NCBI RefSeq assembly: GCF_023898315.1
Contig: NC_064616.1
Coordinates: forward strand, 545,901,602 to 545,965,601
Length of the DNA: 64,000 nt
Source: Schistocerca nitens
Taxonomy: Eukaryota; Arthropoda; Insecta; Orthoptera; Acrididae
Reading direction: 5' to 3'
Numbering within the stretch: the first letter of the stretch is position 1; every line of letters starts with the position of its first letter. Below are positions 1-11,839 of the stretch, in pieces. The notes under the pieces were generated by a model. That model was not told where the DNA came from, ran no database searches, and saw only the letters and a program-made list of their open reading frames with translations. Made by a program: the position numbers and the translations under genes.

Positions 1-2082
1 AAGGGAAACAACTTTTTCAGGCATATAAATGTCTGTGACGTCGTATCATCTGAACTATGTGTTGAATAGTGATATAATTTAGCAAGTAGTATAGTAAATA
101 AGTAATATATTAAAACGTCATATCTGATACTGAAGTCTTACTGCAAGAACGGTGAAAAGGCAGTACATGATAAACTTTTTTGCTGTCATCGTTTTTGGAG
201 GTGTCAACGAGAAGAACTATTGTAAAGGTCTAAAATCATGTGTAAACTTTCTTCGAACAAAGGGCTTTCATTCTGAAATAGTGAATGAATTAAACCTGAG
301 TATTTAAGGGGCGTCCCTTACGCTGCCTCAAGACAAACATGCAGCTTCCAACATTAATACTAGACTTATTGTGTTATATTTATAACATAATAATATATTT
401 ATTGTTGACTAGATCATGACAATAATTTTAAATGTTTAAATTCTGTCAATAGGTATGCGAAATAGTGAAAATAATAAAAAAAATTTTCCCTCTGGAATGC
501 TTTAGTTAGGCAATTAGTTACTGATATGGGGTTCGACCATTGTCATCCCCCCCGCCCTCTCCTCCCCGCCAGGAACATGCCACCAGCGTCTGTCTAAACT
601 ATGCCCTGTTGACAAAGAATTCATTACCGGCTGTAGTTATCGTCATAGACCTACCTCACCATCAGTGACTCCACCGTGTACCAGGACTTATCTTTCTTTA
701 GGTGGCATTATCCTGCGAATGCATCTGAGTCTCTTCTAGTTCCTACTCCCTGTGAAGTACCGTAAGCAGAGCTTCACTTGGGTACAGTGGCGTTTGAATA
801 AACTAAAGATGAGGTTGTTCTGAACGGCAGTGTGCCTTGTGACTGCTGTTCGTCATCTTAAATTGAGGCGTGACTTTCTGCGTTATGATGTGTCTATGCA
901 CTATAAGAAGCCGTAACAGTCGACAGCAACCATTTTATGAACGTGCTGTATTCAGTTATGACAACGACTGTTTTCCCCGAATCGAAAAACTGACAGTTCA
1001 CCTTTAATACAATGAATATGAGGTCCATGCGCAAAGTACCCAGGATCACACCATGATAATAGCAATTATATGGCGCTCGACTCCGAAACCTACAAGCCGA
1101 ACCACATCCTGATCACACGACAAGCCCAACCGTTCCGTTCTTCGCACCAATCCCCCGCCTCCGCCCCGCAACACGACCCTACTCCCATCCCTACCTCCAA
1201 CAGAGCAGTAATGTCTCATCGTATTTCTCAGCGCTTTAGTTCAAATTGTAGAAACGCTGTGAAATCCCGAATTTGATTTCAGTTTAAATACAATAAGCAA
1301 TAAAATCAATCTTTTGTAATTTAGGACGTGACCTTCCAGCCCTGTCAGTTAAATGAAAAGTGAGAAACAAATCAAATAACTTCACATCGCAATGCAATTT
1401 GAGCGTGACTGTAACGTATGTTTCCGATAAAAGCAGAGCTAATGCTTTCAATTTTGTTCTCAGTATTTTGTAAACATATAGAGATGTCTTTTACATACAT
1501 TGACACATGTGGTCCCATTTGTAATTTTTGCCTGACTAATACAAAACAGTATATGATTCTTAATCTAACATATTAAACTTGTCTGTTGAATGTACTGCTT
1601 CCATGAAAACTAGTGAATTATTAATAATTAATTAATAATTAATTTGAGATATTTGTTTTATGCGCGATTTGTTGCAATTATCACTGATAGAGTCTGGCAA
1701 AACTTGTTTAAAATCAGTCCTTGCCATACTTCTGATATTTTAGACTGACTGGAGAAACAAACTTAGAACTAACGATCTCAGTGGCTGCGAAACATCAAAT
1801 AGAATTGAGGGCAACGTAACAGTGTCGATAAGGCAGCCGCTGGGATTACCTACGTCCTACGGCCCTCTGCTCCTCTGGCACCGACGAGGCAGACGGACTA
1901 AGGCGAGTATCTCAATCAATGAGGTGTCCTTAATCGCCACCCTATATCGTGTGCGGGAAAGGGCGTGGTCTGGGCGGAGGCTACAGCCGTAGACCTTCTC
2001 TGATGTTATGTTCTCCTAACACACGGCCGCGGCCGTGAGCTGCCCTTGCAGCTGCTCGGAAAAGGCCGAAGACATCAGAGAA

Positions 2083-2174
2083 ACCTAAACCAGGACGGCC
2101 GGACGTGGGATTGAAATGTCGTCCTCCCGAATGCGAGTACAGTGGCCTAACCCCTGCGCCACCTCACTCGGTGC
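2083..2174 (-). mobile_element. SINE fragment, second tRNA-headed family
   Basis: On the minus strand this starts ACCGAGTGAGGTGGCGCAGG, with an A-box-like stretch (GTGGCGCAGGGGTTA) and a decayed B-box-like stretch (ATTTCAATCC). I recognise the arrangement from tRNA-derived SINEs common in arthropod genomes. Only the head and a short body remain. The corresponding part of copy B lacks it, so it was inserted in copy A after duplication or was lost from B. Confidence 0.65.
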
Positions 2175-2208
2175 AAGTAAAACACCCATGTATGTTTTCC
2201 TATCAGTG

Positions 2209-2407
2209 TTCAAATCAAATGGCTCTCAGCACTATAGGACTTAACATCGGAGGTTATCAGTCCCCTAGAACATAGAGCTACTTAAACCTAGCTAACCTAA
2301 GGACATCACACACATCCATGCCCAAGGTAGGATTCGAACCTGCGACCGTAGCTGTCACGCGGTTCCAGACTGAAGCGCCTAGAACTGCACGGCCACACCG
2401 GCCGGCC
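2209..2407 (-). mobile_element. tRNA-derived SINE (major family)
   Basis: On the minus strand it begins GGCCGGCCGGTGTGGCCGTG, has a perfect B box (GGTTCGAATCC) and ends in a GAGCCATTTG tail. The layout, tRNA-like head about 75 nt long followed by a conserved unrelated body, is that of a Pol III SINE that depends on a LINE for mobility. Copy B has no SINE at the equivalent place. Target duplications are not clear. Confidence 0.9.
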
Positions 2408-3222
2408 TGTACCGCCACAAATTAATATATTACAAAGGCTGACAGCAATTACAAGCAGTACGAATCATTCCAAATTCTGTCGTTCAGTTCAGAATAAAAT
2501 ATGTGGGATTGGAAGGGGAAGGGTGGCGGTGCAGTAATCAAGAAGAAGTGAATAATATGTCACTCTCGACGGCGTAATTTCCCACTTACAAATATAGCAC
2601 AGACATATTGTAATAAGGAAAAAACATAATTTTTAATAAATATCTGTTAACTAAATACATGTAGGTTTATTGAGGAGTGTTAACTTCAGAGCTGGACTGC
2701 TACTTATGAAAAATAGATATGTATTTTTATTACGCTATTATTGCCTTAATTTGTTTTTCACTAGCATCTCCATGTTTGTAGTGAGATTACTGGTCATTAA
2801 ACGCATTGCTCCGGCAGATGAAGGTCAGTAGACTACTCCTATGCTTCGATTTTGTTAGTTTCATTGTTGAAGAGAAACTTTCACACAATTATATGATCCG
2901 AGACATACTGCAGACTTGAGCAGCTATTCGAAATAACTGTGGCAACTGTTCTCAAAGGAGATCCTTGCAAATTATTTCAATATTTTTTTGCAGTGCGAAG
3001 CGTGTCCATGAGTACATGACTGCACTGAAAGGCAATAAGCTTCAACTGAATTTCAGAAGGTGCAATTTCAACGTTTATTGCTACATGAGTTGAAAAAACA
3101 GTAAAATAAAGATCAAATCTTATAATATCGTAACTAATTCATCACAATCTACTTTCATTGTACATTTTCGTAGATTTATTTCATCTATAATTAGAGCAAC
3201 GTTCGAAAAGTGCTCAAATGAC

Positions 3223-4002
3223 AGTAACGGCTCCATGGGAACCGCTATATGACTTGTTACAAGAGTCACATGCTCAAAACACACCTGGGTGCCCTTCCGA
3301 CACTCAGGGAATTTTAATCCTGAACTATGTTATGGTATCAAACTTAGTATGTCTACAAATGTTAATGCGTGTCGGCTGCTGACGTATACATGGGTTGTCT
3401 CCTGTGGGTTCTCTGGAGATGCAGTTTAGCCAACCACATTATCAAGTAAAGTGCGACTGCGCTAGACCAGAGAGACATAAGTTAGCAGGCCCCGTTAGGT
3501 TTGCAAATAGCCGCTGTTCAGACTCTCTGAGCCCTTCCAGCTACTGTGTGTGGTCCCCGGACGAGGGGAGTCGGTTAGGAATTCCTGCTGAATCTCTCTG
3601 GTGAGTAAAGACGCTCTACGTAATGGCTCCTATAGTCATCTTCGTTACGACCGACAGTCAGGTTGCATAAAATTGCTATTTTTTTTTGTATCAGTGGTGA
3701 CAGGCCAGCATTCCATATAAGCGTACCATGAAGTAAAGTGAGTGATCAAGGAGTTATTTTCGTGATTTTATTAAATAAAATGTTGTAGTCATATAAAATT
3801 CTTTGCCTCACAGCAACGTCTTATTCCCGTTACCATTCCAGTTAAGTTATTCAAACTATCTACTTGAAGTTATCCAATAATCAGAAATTTTGTAGTGATA
3901 TTTGCTAATGGAAACGGCCGTAGGCGTCTCTACAAAAGATACAGGTGCCTTTTTCAAGTTGAGGATGCTTGCCATGGGTTTGCGGAAAGCAAGTGTCATG
4001 CA
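3223..4002 (+). repeat. 5' LTR of outer Gypsy element
   Basis: Starts AGTAACGGCTCC (the right LTR has TGTAACGGCTCC, so the first T has probably mutated) and ends CATGCA. It is about 150 bp longer than its partner because of a segment at roughly 3764-3930 that contains AATAAA and is absent from the right LTR. Confidence 0.9.
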
Positions 4003-4005
4003 TAA

Positions 4006-4013
4006 TGGCGACC
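4006..4013 (+). other. Primer binding site
   Basis: TGGCGACC lies three bases after the 5' LTR. This matches the tRNA-Arg-type primer site known from mdg1/412-like Gypsy elements of Drosophila. Only eight bases match; the following bases have diverged. Confidence 0.7.
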
Positions 4014-4420
4014 CTTTAACTAACCATCTCGTTCAAATTAGGAATCCTTTTGTGATGTTGTGAGATTGCTAGGATGTACTAATAAATGATTAAATTTCCT
4101 CAGGTGTCACAATTCCAGTTTGAGAATAATCAGCGTTGCAAATACTGCGTTGCATATACCACGTTTCTTTGTGATTTTATTTTGTGTGATTTTGGGCGCA
4201 ATTTCCTGGTGTGTTATATTCATGTATTTTGGGGCATTGTAAATTACATTGCGTGTGACAATAAATGTGTTAGAGTGCGGGTGACGGCTGTGCTATGTTG
4301 CGTTTAATTATGGCTTGCGCTAGGCTACGAAACATAATTCGTCGTAATTGGAGTTGTCAAGGTAGGGAATTCGTTTCTCCGTGAGCGAACCTCTGTTAAC
4401 TACATACTTCGTGCAAAAGT

Positions 4421-6508
4421 ATGATCCCAGTATCCAAAATGGAGACACGTGGTCGCTCGAAGAGCGGTGCGAGGATAAATAGGTCAGGCGCAGAGGAAGT
4501 TACCACCAATCAAGTAGCCGTGGAGAGAAGGGGACAGGCGCGGGTGACACAAGCAACGGGATTATCCCCGATTTCAATTGCGCTGCGCAATGCTGAACTA
4601 AGAAAATGTGCAGGCTATCTCCCCGAGCTATCTCCGCGAGCGCGGACGAAACCGAGAAAATAACGAGGAGGCAAAGTCCGTCGGCTAACTCAAACCCAAA
4701 TAACATGTGCGTCGCTGAGTTGGTCAGGATGATGACAGAAGATATGAAGAAACAGGAATAAAATAATACGAAATTCAACTCAAAACTCGTGGACCTTATG
4801 CGTGAAGTAGATACGAAATTAAACTCAAAACTAGAGGGCATCATGAGCGGAGTAAATGCGAGATTTGAAGAGAATAAGGCGCTACTTGAAGAGGTTCGAA
4901 AGGACGTTGTAAACGAGGTCAACGAAAAATTTGAAGTAGTAGGTAGTAGATTAAGCGCTGACGAAAAAGAACAGAAAAGAGTTCAGGTCGAAATAAGAAA
5001 ACGTGGACAAAAATTATAAAAGGGACTCCAAATATTAACAGAAAGATGTAATAGCGAAAAGATAAAGGTGATAAAACGGATAAAGGCCGTCGAAGCAATT
5101 CAAGAAAAGGTAGATGCAAACACTAAGTCAATCGTAGAACTTGAGGGAAAAGTAGGAGCGGTAAAAGTGGAAAATATGGAGGAAATAAAGAAGGCGAAAG
5201 AAGAGTTAGAAAAACTCGCGGAAAAGGTTGTAGATATTACAATTTCGGAGAGAAGCGAGAACGCTTTATTGCTGAATGCAATAGATAATGAGGAAATCAA
5301 ATTATTGAGGAGATTTCAGTAAGGCCAATGCGAGGTCAACAGGCTACAACGCGATGCTACAAACGAGGTATGCTAGCGCGTGGCTCATGTGGAGAATCTT
5401 TTCGCGAGCGTAGGGATATAGGGAAATGTCTGGAAGGACACAGAAACCCATGCATAAGTTCGTACAGGTGGGAAGAGGAAGGGTTTGATTACAAACACAT
5501 TCTCTCTTTGCGAAAATTAGAAGTCTTCCACAACTCGGTGAACGGGATACACTCAAGTACTTGGCTTGAAGAATACCAGTTTTGTCTACCACCCAATTGG
5601 CCGGATGAATATAAAATAGAATTTATGTGTGGGCATCTCGAAGCCGAACCCGCTGTGCGAATGAGAGCTGTAGCGCGCACGTGCACGACGGTACGCAAGT
5701 TTCAGCGCGAGTTTCTCTCAGTCTATTGGTCCGAGGCGGCTCAATACCGGGTAAGGGATAAGTTGATGATGTTACCAAATATAAACCAATCTGGTTTGGC
5801 GAGTCCTGCGCGACTTCACGAGCACATGCTGCAGAGCAACCAGTTCCTCTACAACCCTTACAGTCCGGGGAAGTGATAAGGCTGTGTATAATGAAACTTC
5901 CGACTGAGCTCCGCCATATCGTAATAGATGGACTATGTAAGGACGATAGAGAATCGTTCAAACTACTCTTACATGAGTTGGAGTACGACATTGGCGAGTG
6001 GGAACAGGAAAAGGCACAATTCGCAGAAATAGGCGATGTAGGACAAAAGCGTAAAACGAGTCGCGGCCGCAGTAAAACGAGGAGACGTACGGGCTCACGG
6101 GTAGGCAAGTACTTAGACACTAACTACCAACCGTATAGAGGTGGGGGAACGAAAACAAATACGGTAAATACACAAACGAATGGCGTAATGGCAATCACGA
6201 GAAGCATGATTATCGCAAAAGAGGAAAATACAAGCACGGTACCCGGCAGAGCTCATCACGAAATGGCTGTGAAACAGACGGGAAGGCCCCGACGGATAAG
6301 AAAAGGGATACTATTCCCGGAAATGGAGGGAGAACAGCAGTTAAGATCAATGCAGATCGAGGGAGACGGTATTAGCCCGTACCCGATGACGGAATGTTGC
6401 AAAGTACGTTACATAGGTCAGGAAGATATTAGGGAAACACTACTTCAGGAACAAACGGATAACAGGATTTCAGCCTTTAGTCCGGTCATTGCCATCGCAG
6501 TGAAATAG
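4421..6508 (+). pseudogene. Outer element gag remnant
   Basis: Several open pieces in succession (4421-4663, 4789-5019, 5068-5322, 5328-5876, 5873-6508) look like one broken gag. The pieces between 4789 and 5322 are rich in E, K and heptad-spaced hydrophobics, so they probably formed a coiled coil. The 5328-5876 piece has a retrotransposon-gag flavour (STWLEEYQFCLPPNW, then a helical region ending in SVYWSEAAQYRVRDKL). The last piece has a basic R/K/S/T-rich segment (KRKTSRGRSKTRRR) typical of nucleic-acid binding; no CCHC knuckle is visible. Stops and frameshifts separate the parts, so no full Gag can be made. Confidence 0.7.
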
Positions 6509-6805
6509 GTACCACTGGACTGTGTAATCGACATGCGGAGTCCGATCTCGATTGTTAGTGAGGCTGCATTCCGAAAATTCGGGGAGGCGGGAGCTTGGCC
6601 GACAATGCCGGTGCGAGGGACGAAGGTGGAAAGGCCAATATACGGTAAAAGTTTTGAAGTCAATTGGCAGACTAGGATCATGTTCAAATGCCAGGGCGAG
6701 AAGTTCGAAGAAAAAGAGCCCTTAATGAACACTGAAGTAATTTTAGGGTTAGACTTCATGAACACTCACCAGGCTATTGTTTGTGTGGAGCTATCATGGC
6801 TTTAA
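6509..6805 (+). pseudogene. Outer element retropepsin remnant
   Basis: The frame reads CVIDMRSPISIVSE and, some 70 residues later, VILGLDFM. These correspond to the active-site and flap-distal (I-L-G-x-D-F) motifs of retroviral aspartyl proteases. The expected D-T/S-G triad reads D-M-R, so the enzyme would be inactive. It lies directly after gag and before RT, as in Gypsy pol. Confidence 0.7.
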
Positions 6806-7220
6806 ACAGAGAGAGAAACCCGGTTGAATTGATGTTCGATAATTGGGTCATAAGGGATGAGTCTGAAGCCAGCTGCCTACACATTCTCACACCCGTGAGA
6901 CCCTCGTCAAGTGTATTAGCAGAGTGAGCTTACCGCTATCCGCGCACGGAAGGGATGGGGTTTTCAGAAAAATAGTACAAGAAAGCATGCACAGCGTAGG
7001 ATACATGCCAGAGAACGCCCACTTAAGATTGACAGAGGTTTTAAGGAATCACGGGAGAATTTTTTCGGACGCACCGGGTGCGATATAAGGCTTTGAATAC
7101 AAGTTCCAACTACGGGAACACAAAGTTTTTCGTGGGTCCGTATCCCATTGCTTTAGCACATAACGAAAAAGTGAAGGCAGAGGTCGCGAAGATCTCGAAC
7201 AGGATGTAATCTAACTCGCC
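6806..7220 (+). other. Decayed protease-RT linker
   Basis: Between the protease remnant and the recognisable RT there are only short frames on the plus strand with several stops. By position this should encode the end of the protease and the RT fingers. I see no separate feature. Confidence 0.4.
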
Positions 7221-7618
7221 GTGAGTTCGTACAACTCACCGCTTTTAGTGGTAGCCTACCGAAAAAGATGCCAATCGGTGCTGGATTCTCGGCCAATCAG
7301 CACGGTTATTAAAGCAGAAACAGACAGACCGGAGAGCATGGAAGAATTATTGCAACGTTTCCATGGAGTGAAGGTATTAACCTCCATTGATATGAGAGCC
7401 AGTTGCTGGCAAATCGTGTTACATCTAGAGACTAGGCAGTATACCGCATTTTTGTGTTATGGGAACTACTACCAATTTAAACAGCTTCCGTTCGGACTGA
7501 ATGTTTCTGCGGCAGCGTTCATACGAGGCCTGAACAGCATCCTTCCTGAGGACTTACGTGAGAGAATTACATTATACATTCACGATTTGCTGATAGCAGA
7601 AAAATCCTGGGAAGACCA
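7221..7618 (+). pseudogene. Outer element reverse transcriptase, first half
   Basis: Clear Ty3/Gypsy RT: SSYNSPLLVVAYRK (fingers), LTSIDMRASCWQI (first catalytic Asp), FKQLPFGLNVSAAAFIR, and YIHDLLIAEKSWEDH. The last should be Y-x-D-D; here the first Asp of the pair is His, so catalysis is lost. The frame is cut at 7618 by the antisense LTR element and resumes at 15,450. Taking out the insert and one copy of its 4-bp target repeat brings both halves into the same frame, so the cut is a clean insertion. Confidence 0.92.
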
Positions 7619-7816
7619 TGTAGGGGTATTTTCACTACATTAAAGGAAAGCGCTTACGTGTATTTTATACTGGGAATAATAACTTTTATTGTACCGCACA
7701 AACGCAATACATAAATACGTTAACGCGGGAAACGAGCACACTGTTTCCTCCAAAGAACCTCGCCCGCAAAAAGAATGTTTCCGTGTCCTGTAGACTATCG
7801 ACTTGTCATTCCCACA
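7619..7816 (-). repeat. 3' LTR of inner element
   Basis: 198 bp, same length as the partner at 15,248. It starts TGTAGGGGTA and ends ATTCCCACA on the plus strand and is followed by a C-run that is the polypurine tract of the antisense element. Confidence 0.93.
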
Positions 7817-7829
7817 CAGCCCCCCCCCA
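7817..7829 (-). other. Polypurine tract of inner element
   Basis: On the minus strand a run of nine G followed by CTG lies immediately before the 3' LTR. This is the place and composition expected for the plus-strand primer of reverse transcription. Confidence 0.75.
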
Positions 7830-7874
7830 CGCCATTGAAGTGCGGAGCTCCCGGTATGGTGGGGTAATTTAACT

Positions 7875-9155
7875 TCACCTCTCGGCCTGCCCGAGTGCGG
7901 ATAGTGCGGGTGTGGGTGCTGCTTGATGCTTCCGCTGCTGCATTAGGTCCCCTGGTGTGGAGCTCCGGTGGGTCACAGTTACTGGCTCTGCGGAAGGTGT
8001 GGGTTCTTTGCGAGTTGTGTCTGAAGTTGTCTGTGAGATTGCAGTCGGTGCTGTCATTGTCCAAGCGGATTTTACCCACTCAATGGAAACCTTGGTCGAC
8101 TTTCCCTGGAGGAGGATATCCATTGTGCGTGTGCCCCATCCTAGCACTTGGTATGGTCCAGTATACGGTGGCTGTAAAGAATGACGTAACAGGTCTGTGC
8201 GGAGCATGATGTGGGAACAAGTATCGAGGGACTTATGTATGTACACTGGGTGCGTGCCATGCTGAGACGTCGGGGCTGCATGTAACATCTCTGCCTGCTT
8301 CCTCATTTGTTGCAAGAGGTGGGGCGTAGTTCTGTCTCATCTGGGAGAGGAACTGGTGCAAGGAATTCTGCTGGAAGACGTAGTGGTTCTCCGTATACCA
8401 ACTCTGCCGAGGAACAACTGATGTCTGTTTTTAATGCGGTCCGTAAGCCCAGCAAAACCAATGGCAACGCTTGAGTCCATGAGTCCTCATGGCACATCAG
8501 GGCAGCCTTTAAAGTCCGGTGCCACCTTTCCACCAAACCATTTATGGGTGGGTGGTAGCTAGTTGCCCGGTTACGTTGGAAGCCACAGAGTTTCGACAGT
8601 TGTTGGAACAGTGTCGACTCGAGTTGGCTTCCTTGGTCGGTGGTAACGAAAAATGGGCACCCAAAACGAGCTACCCAAGTTTCCAAGAATGCCTGTGCAG
8701 TAGTCTTTGCAGAAATGTCCCTGATTGGTGTGGCCTCTGACCACCGTGTGCAACGATCCACTGCCGTAAACAAGTACCTGTAACCTTCCGAAGGGGGGAG
8801 GGGTCCAACCAAGTCATTGTGTACATGCCCGAAACGTTCTGTTGGGGTTGGGAATTGTCCTATTGGAGTTGAACATGGCGTCCCGATTTGCTACGTTGAC
8901 ACTGATGGAAGCTGCGGGCCCACTCCCGTGTATCTTTCTTGATTGAGGGCCACACAACTGGTCCGTCACTAACTTCACTGAGGCATTGGTTCCTGGGTGT
9001 GACAGGTTGTGAATGCTGTCGAATACCTTTCGTCGGAACTGGGGAGTGATGTATGGGCGTGGTCTAACCATTGAGGTGTCGCACCATACCTTAAATGAGC
9101 AGCAGGGGGCGTCCACAAGTTGTAAACGTAGGCCAGTGGATAAGTCCACCAACAA
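7875..9155 (-). pseudogene. Inner element integrase remnant
   Basis: Three successive minus-strand pieces. 8814-9155 holds the zinc-binding start (RRKVFDSIHNLSHPGTNAS with the His pair; the Cys pair is decayed). 8303-8812 is the catalytic core: VDRCTRWSEATPI, VTTDQGSQLES (Asp) and SYHPPINGLVERWHRTLK (Glu), with D and E of the D,D-35-E set visible. 7875-8315 is the C-terminal part, with the PPYTGPYQVLGWG strand usual at Gypsy integrase ends. Reading frame changes between pieces. It lies last in pol, next to the 3' LTR. Confidence 0.88.
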
Positions 9156-9179
9156 GGACTGCAGCTGCGCATCTGAAGC

Positions 9180-10815
9180 CTATGCCCTTGCCAATTCAGA
9201 ATAATCCAACATTGGACTTACCCCGTTAATGCGCGAGAAATAGTCTGCCACAATATTGTCGGCACCATGGATGTGACGCACGTCTGTAGAAAACTGGCAT
9301 ATAAACTCGATATGGCGGGCCTGGAGGGGGGAACATGAATCCCTGATTTTGTAGAAAGCTGCCACGAGAGGTTTATGGTCGGTGTATATGGTGAATTGCC
9401 TGCCCTCGACGAAAGGGATGAAGTGCCTGACTCTTTCATACATTGCGAGGAGTTCCCTGTCATATGCACTCCAACGAGTTAGACCCACCTGTAGTTTTTA
9501 TGAGAAAAACTTAGTGGCTGCCAATGACCCTTCACTCTCTGGTGCATTGCTGCACCGATTGCAACTTGGCACGCGTCCTCTACTAGGACTAGCTGAGCTC
9601 CTGGCGCAGGGTGTGCAAGCCCCACTGCGTTGTGAAGGCTGTTTAGTAGTGCGTTGAAAGCAGAGTCTATCTCGGGTGTCCATGGGAGTGGGCACTTGCC
9701 AATTTTGTTGTGTCCAGCCAAGGCATTGTTCAGTGGCGTCTGGATTGCTGCTGTTCCGGGGAGGTGGCGACGATAGAAAAATATCATTCCTAGGAATCGT
9801 CGGAGATCTTGGTAGTTTTGAGGCCGTGGTAGGGTACGCAACAACTCCAGCTGCTCTGGCAGTGGGAAAATGCCCTGAGCTGACACTTTAGAACCCAGGA
9901 AGGTCACCACGGGTTCCTCAGACACGCACATGTCCTTGTTAAGCGTTACTCCATGAGCACTAAGCCTACTTTGCACCTCGTTTACGTGTTACTGATGGTC
10001 AGAAGTATTCTCCGAAAACACCAGAACATTGTCTAAATAGGCGAAACAATATGGTAGCCCTCTTAGCACGCTGTCCAGAAACCGTTGCCATGTTTGGGCA
10101 GCATTTTTCAGCCCAAATGGCCTCACCAAAAGTTCAAACACTCCGAATGAGGTTGTCACTGCAGTCCTTCGTATGTCCTGCTCTGCCGTTGGTATTTGAA
10201 TATAAGCCTTACGGCAATATAAAACACTGAATATGGTCGCTCCGGCCAGTGAATGGGTGAAATGGCTCTGAGCACTATGCGACTTAACTTCTAAGGTCAT
10301 CAGTCGCCTAGAACTTAGAACTAATTAAACCTAACTAATCTAAGGACATCACACACATCCATGCCCGAGGCAGGATTCGAACCTGCGACCGTAGCGGTCA
10401 CTCGGTTCCAGACTGCAGCGCCTAGAACTGCACGGCCACTCTGGCCGGCTGAATGGGTGAAATCCTGTGTATGTGGCACAGTGTATCTGTCCGGAACAGT
10501 TCGGGCATTCTAAGCTCGATAATCACCGCATGGGCGCCATGACCCATTCTTATAACGGGCAAGGTGCAGAGGAGAGGACCACGGACTGTTGGATGGCCGT
10601 ATAGTTCCTCCTTGTAGCATCTCGTTGAAAATGGTCTTGGTTTCCCGCAAGCGATCAGGTGCAAGCCTGCGAACGCGTGAGGAGACTGGTGGGCCTGGAA
10701 TTGTACGGATGTGGGGCACCGTCTCATGCTTCGCCCTGTTCTTTCTTGTTCCATGTTGTGGCCTGGGTGTTGCCTTTTCGGATAAAACAGCAGGAGCCTG
10801 TTGTTGTGCCGTCAA
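9180..10815 (-). pseudogene. Inner element RT and RNase H, split by a SINE
   Basis: The RT start is at 10,510-10,815 (RTIPGPPVSSRVRRLAPDRL, then SPWSSPLHLARYKNGSW). After the SINE the RT resumes at 9989-10,300 with SFGVFELLVRPFGLKNAAQT and FAYLDNVLVFS, where YxDD has become YLDN. The connection domain follows (9479-9976: RRFLGMIFFYRRHLP) and then RNase H (9180-9488: YTDHKPLVAAF, HIHGADNIVADYFSR). At least two frame changes separate these. Family identity is beyond doubt; enzyme activity is not possible as it stands. Confidence 0.93.
10264..10449 (-). mobile_element. tRNA-derived SINE in inner RT
   Basis: Major-family SINE, B box GGTTCGAATCC on the minus strand. A perfect 14-bp target duplication TGAATGGGTGAAAT flanks it (10,250-10,263 and 10,450-10,463). 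The perfect repeat suggests a younger insertion than the host element. Confidence 0.97.
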
Positions 10816-11438
10816 CAGTTTGGTGTCATTTGAGCCATCTGCAGGGCAGATTCCTCCGTCCCTATGGTTTCCACCCAGGTGGGTGCGCTGAGGTTATCTA
10901 CCCTTGGGCATGCATGAGATGTCGGACGTCCTTGTATTCCCGGGATAACCCATCCATTGGCAGAATGGACGAGTTGTGACTTGCGTAAATCCACGGACAA
11001 TGCATGTTTTGCCAGGAAATCTGCACCTAGTATAGGTTGGTCGATATCGGCCATAACGAAGGTCCAGTTGCATTTTTCTGGTAGCCCAATGTCCACTGCC
11101 AGTGTTTTCTGTCCATATGTGTGGATGACTGAATCGTTGACTGCTTTCAAAGTGGTTTCTTCAGCACGTTTGTCTGAAGGGAAAAAATTTACAAGCAGAG
11201 TGCTGACATCTGAGCCGGTGTCAACCAAAAACATCCATCCTGCAGAGCGATCAGGAACGAAAAGTCTTTGTGAAGCTGTGTATCTTACAGCAGTGGGAGA
11301 AGTCGATCCGCATAACGTTGGCGCGTGCTGAAACGGGGATGTTCTCCTTCCATACGTCTGTGACTTTAGGCGCAGTTTCTTGTTGTCACGATCGGCTGCG
11401 CCTAAAGCCGGCCGTGGGATGCGTTTGGGTGCGAGCAC
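10812..11438 (-). pseudogene. Inner element aspartyl protease
   Basis: A 208-residue frame with AGWMFLVDTGSDVSTL (intact D-T-G active site) and QPILGADFLAKHALSVDL (I-L-G-x-D-F-L). The N-terminal 70 residues are basic and would link gag to the protease. It overlaps the start of the RT frame by four bases. The domain itself looks complete, but the surrounding gag and pol are broken. Confidence 0.88.
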
Positions 11439-11581
11439 AGCGCATTACACTTCGTAGATTGCGCGCCGAAACGCTGGTGGAACCAGCAATAATCGGTGCC
11501 GTTGTTAGCGTGACGCGGCGGGCGCGTCGTCTGGCGACGACATGTGTGTGTGCCAGCCGCCGCAACGTCGCTTATCTCTAA

Positions 11582-11835
11582 CTACTGCAGCTGGGCGATC
11601 AGCTGATCGATGGCAGCGCGGAGACATCGGAAATCTTCGTTCGCGTCCGGCGCTCGTCGTGCGTTCGTGGCAGCACAAGTTGGAGGCGCCGCGTCAATCG
11701 GCTCTGGCCGTGCTCGGCTGGTGTCGTTGGCCGAGGTGGTTGCGGCGGCGGCCACTGTGGCGTGCGAGTCGAGCAGGGAGTGCGCTCTATCGGCCACTTG
11801 CAGGAACTCGCTTAATCGCCGGCACTCGTAAGCAA
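11582..11835 (-). pseudogene. Inner element gag, C-terminal part
   Basis: The minus-strand frame reads ADRAHSLLDSHATVAAAATT followed by an Ala/Arg/Pro-rich stretch. This resembles the end of the capsid region in Gypsy gags, where a helix of the form LADR-x-H-x-L-x-D is usual. It continues gag from the far side of the piggyBac at 14,442. Confidence 0.6.
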
Positions 11836-11839
11836 TTAA

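Larger units (their letters stand above)
1..3222. repeat. Duplicated block, copy A, left part
   Basis: This stretch aligns in direct orientation with the block starting at 43,303. The first kilobase, the AT-rich patch near 1620, the segment near 1830-2060 (shared with about 45,180-45,430) and the stretch from about 2460 onward all have recognisable counterparts. It ends at TGAC (3219-3222), where the outer LTR element begins. No convincing gene is present; the short open frames have no family resemblance. Two SINE pieces at 2083-2407 are absent from the other copy. The block may continue left of the window. Confidence 0.85.
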
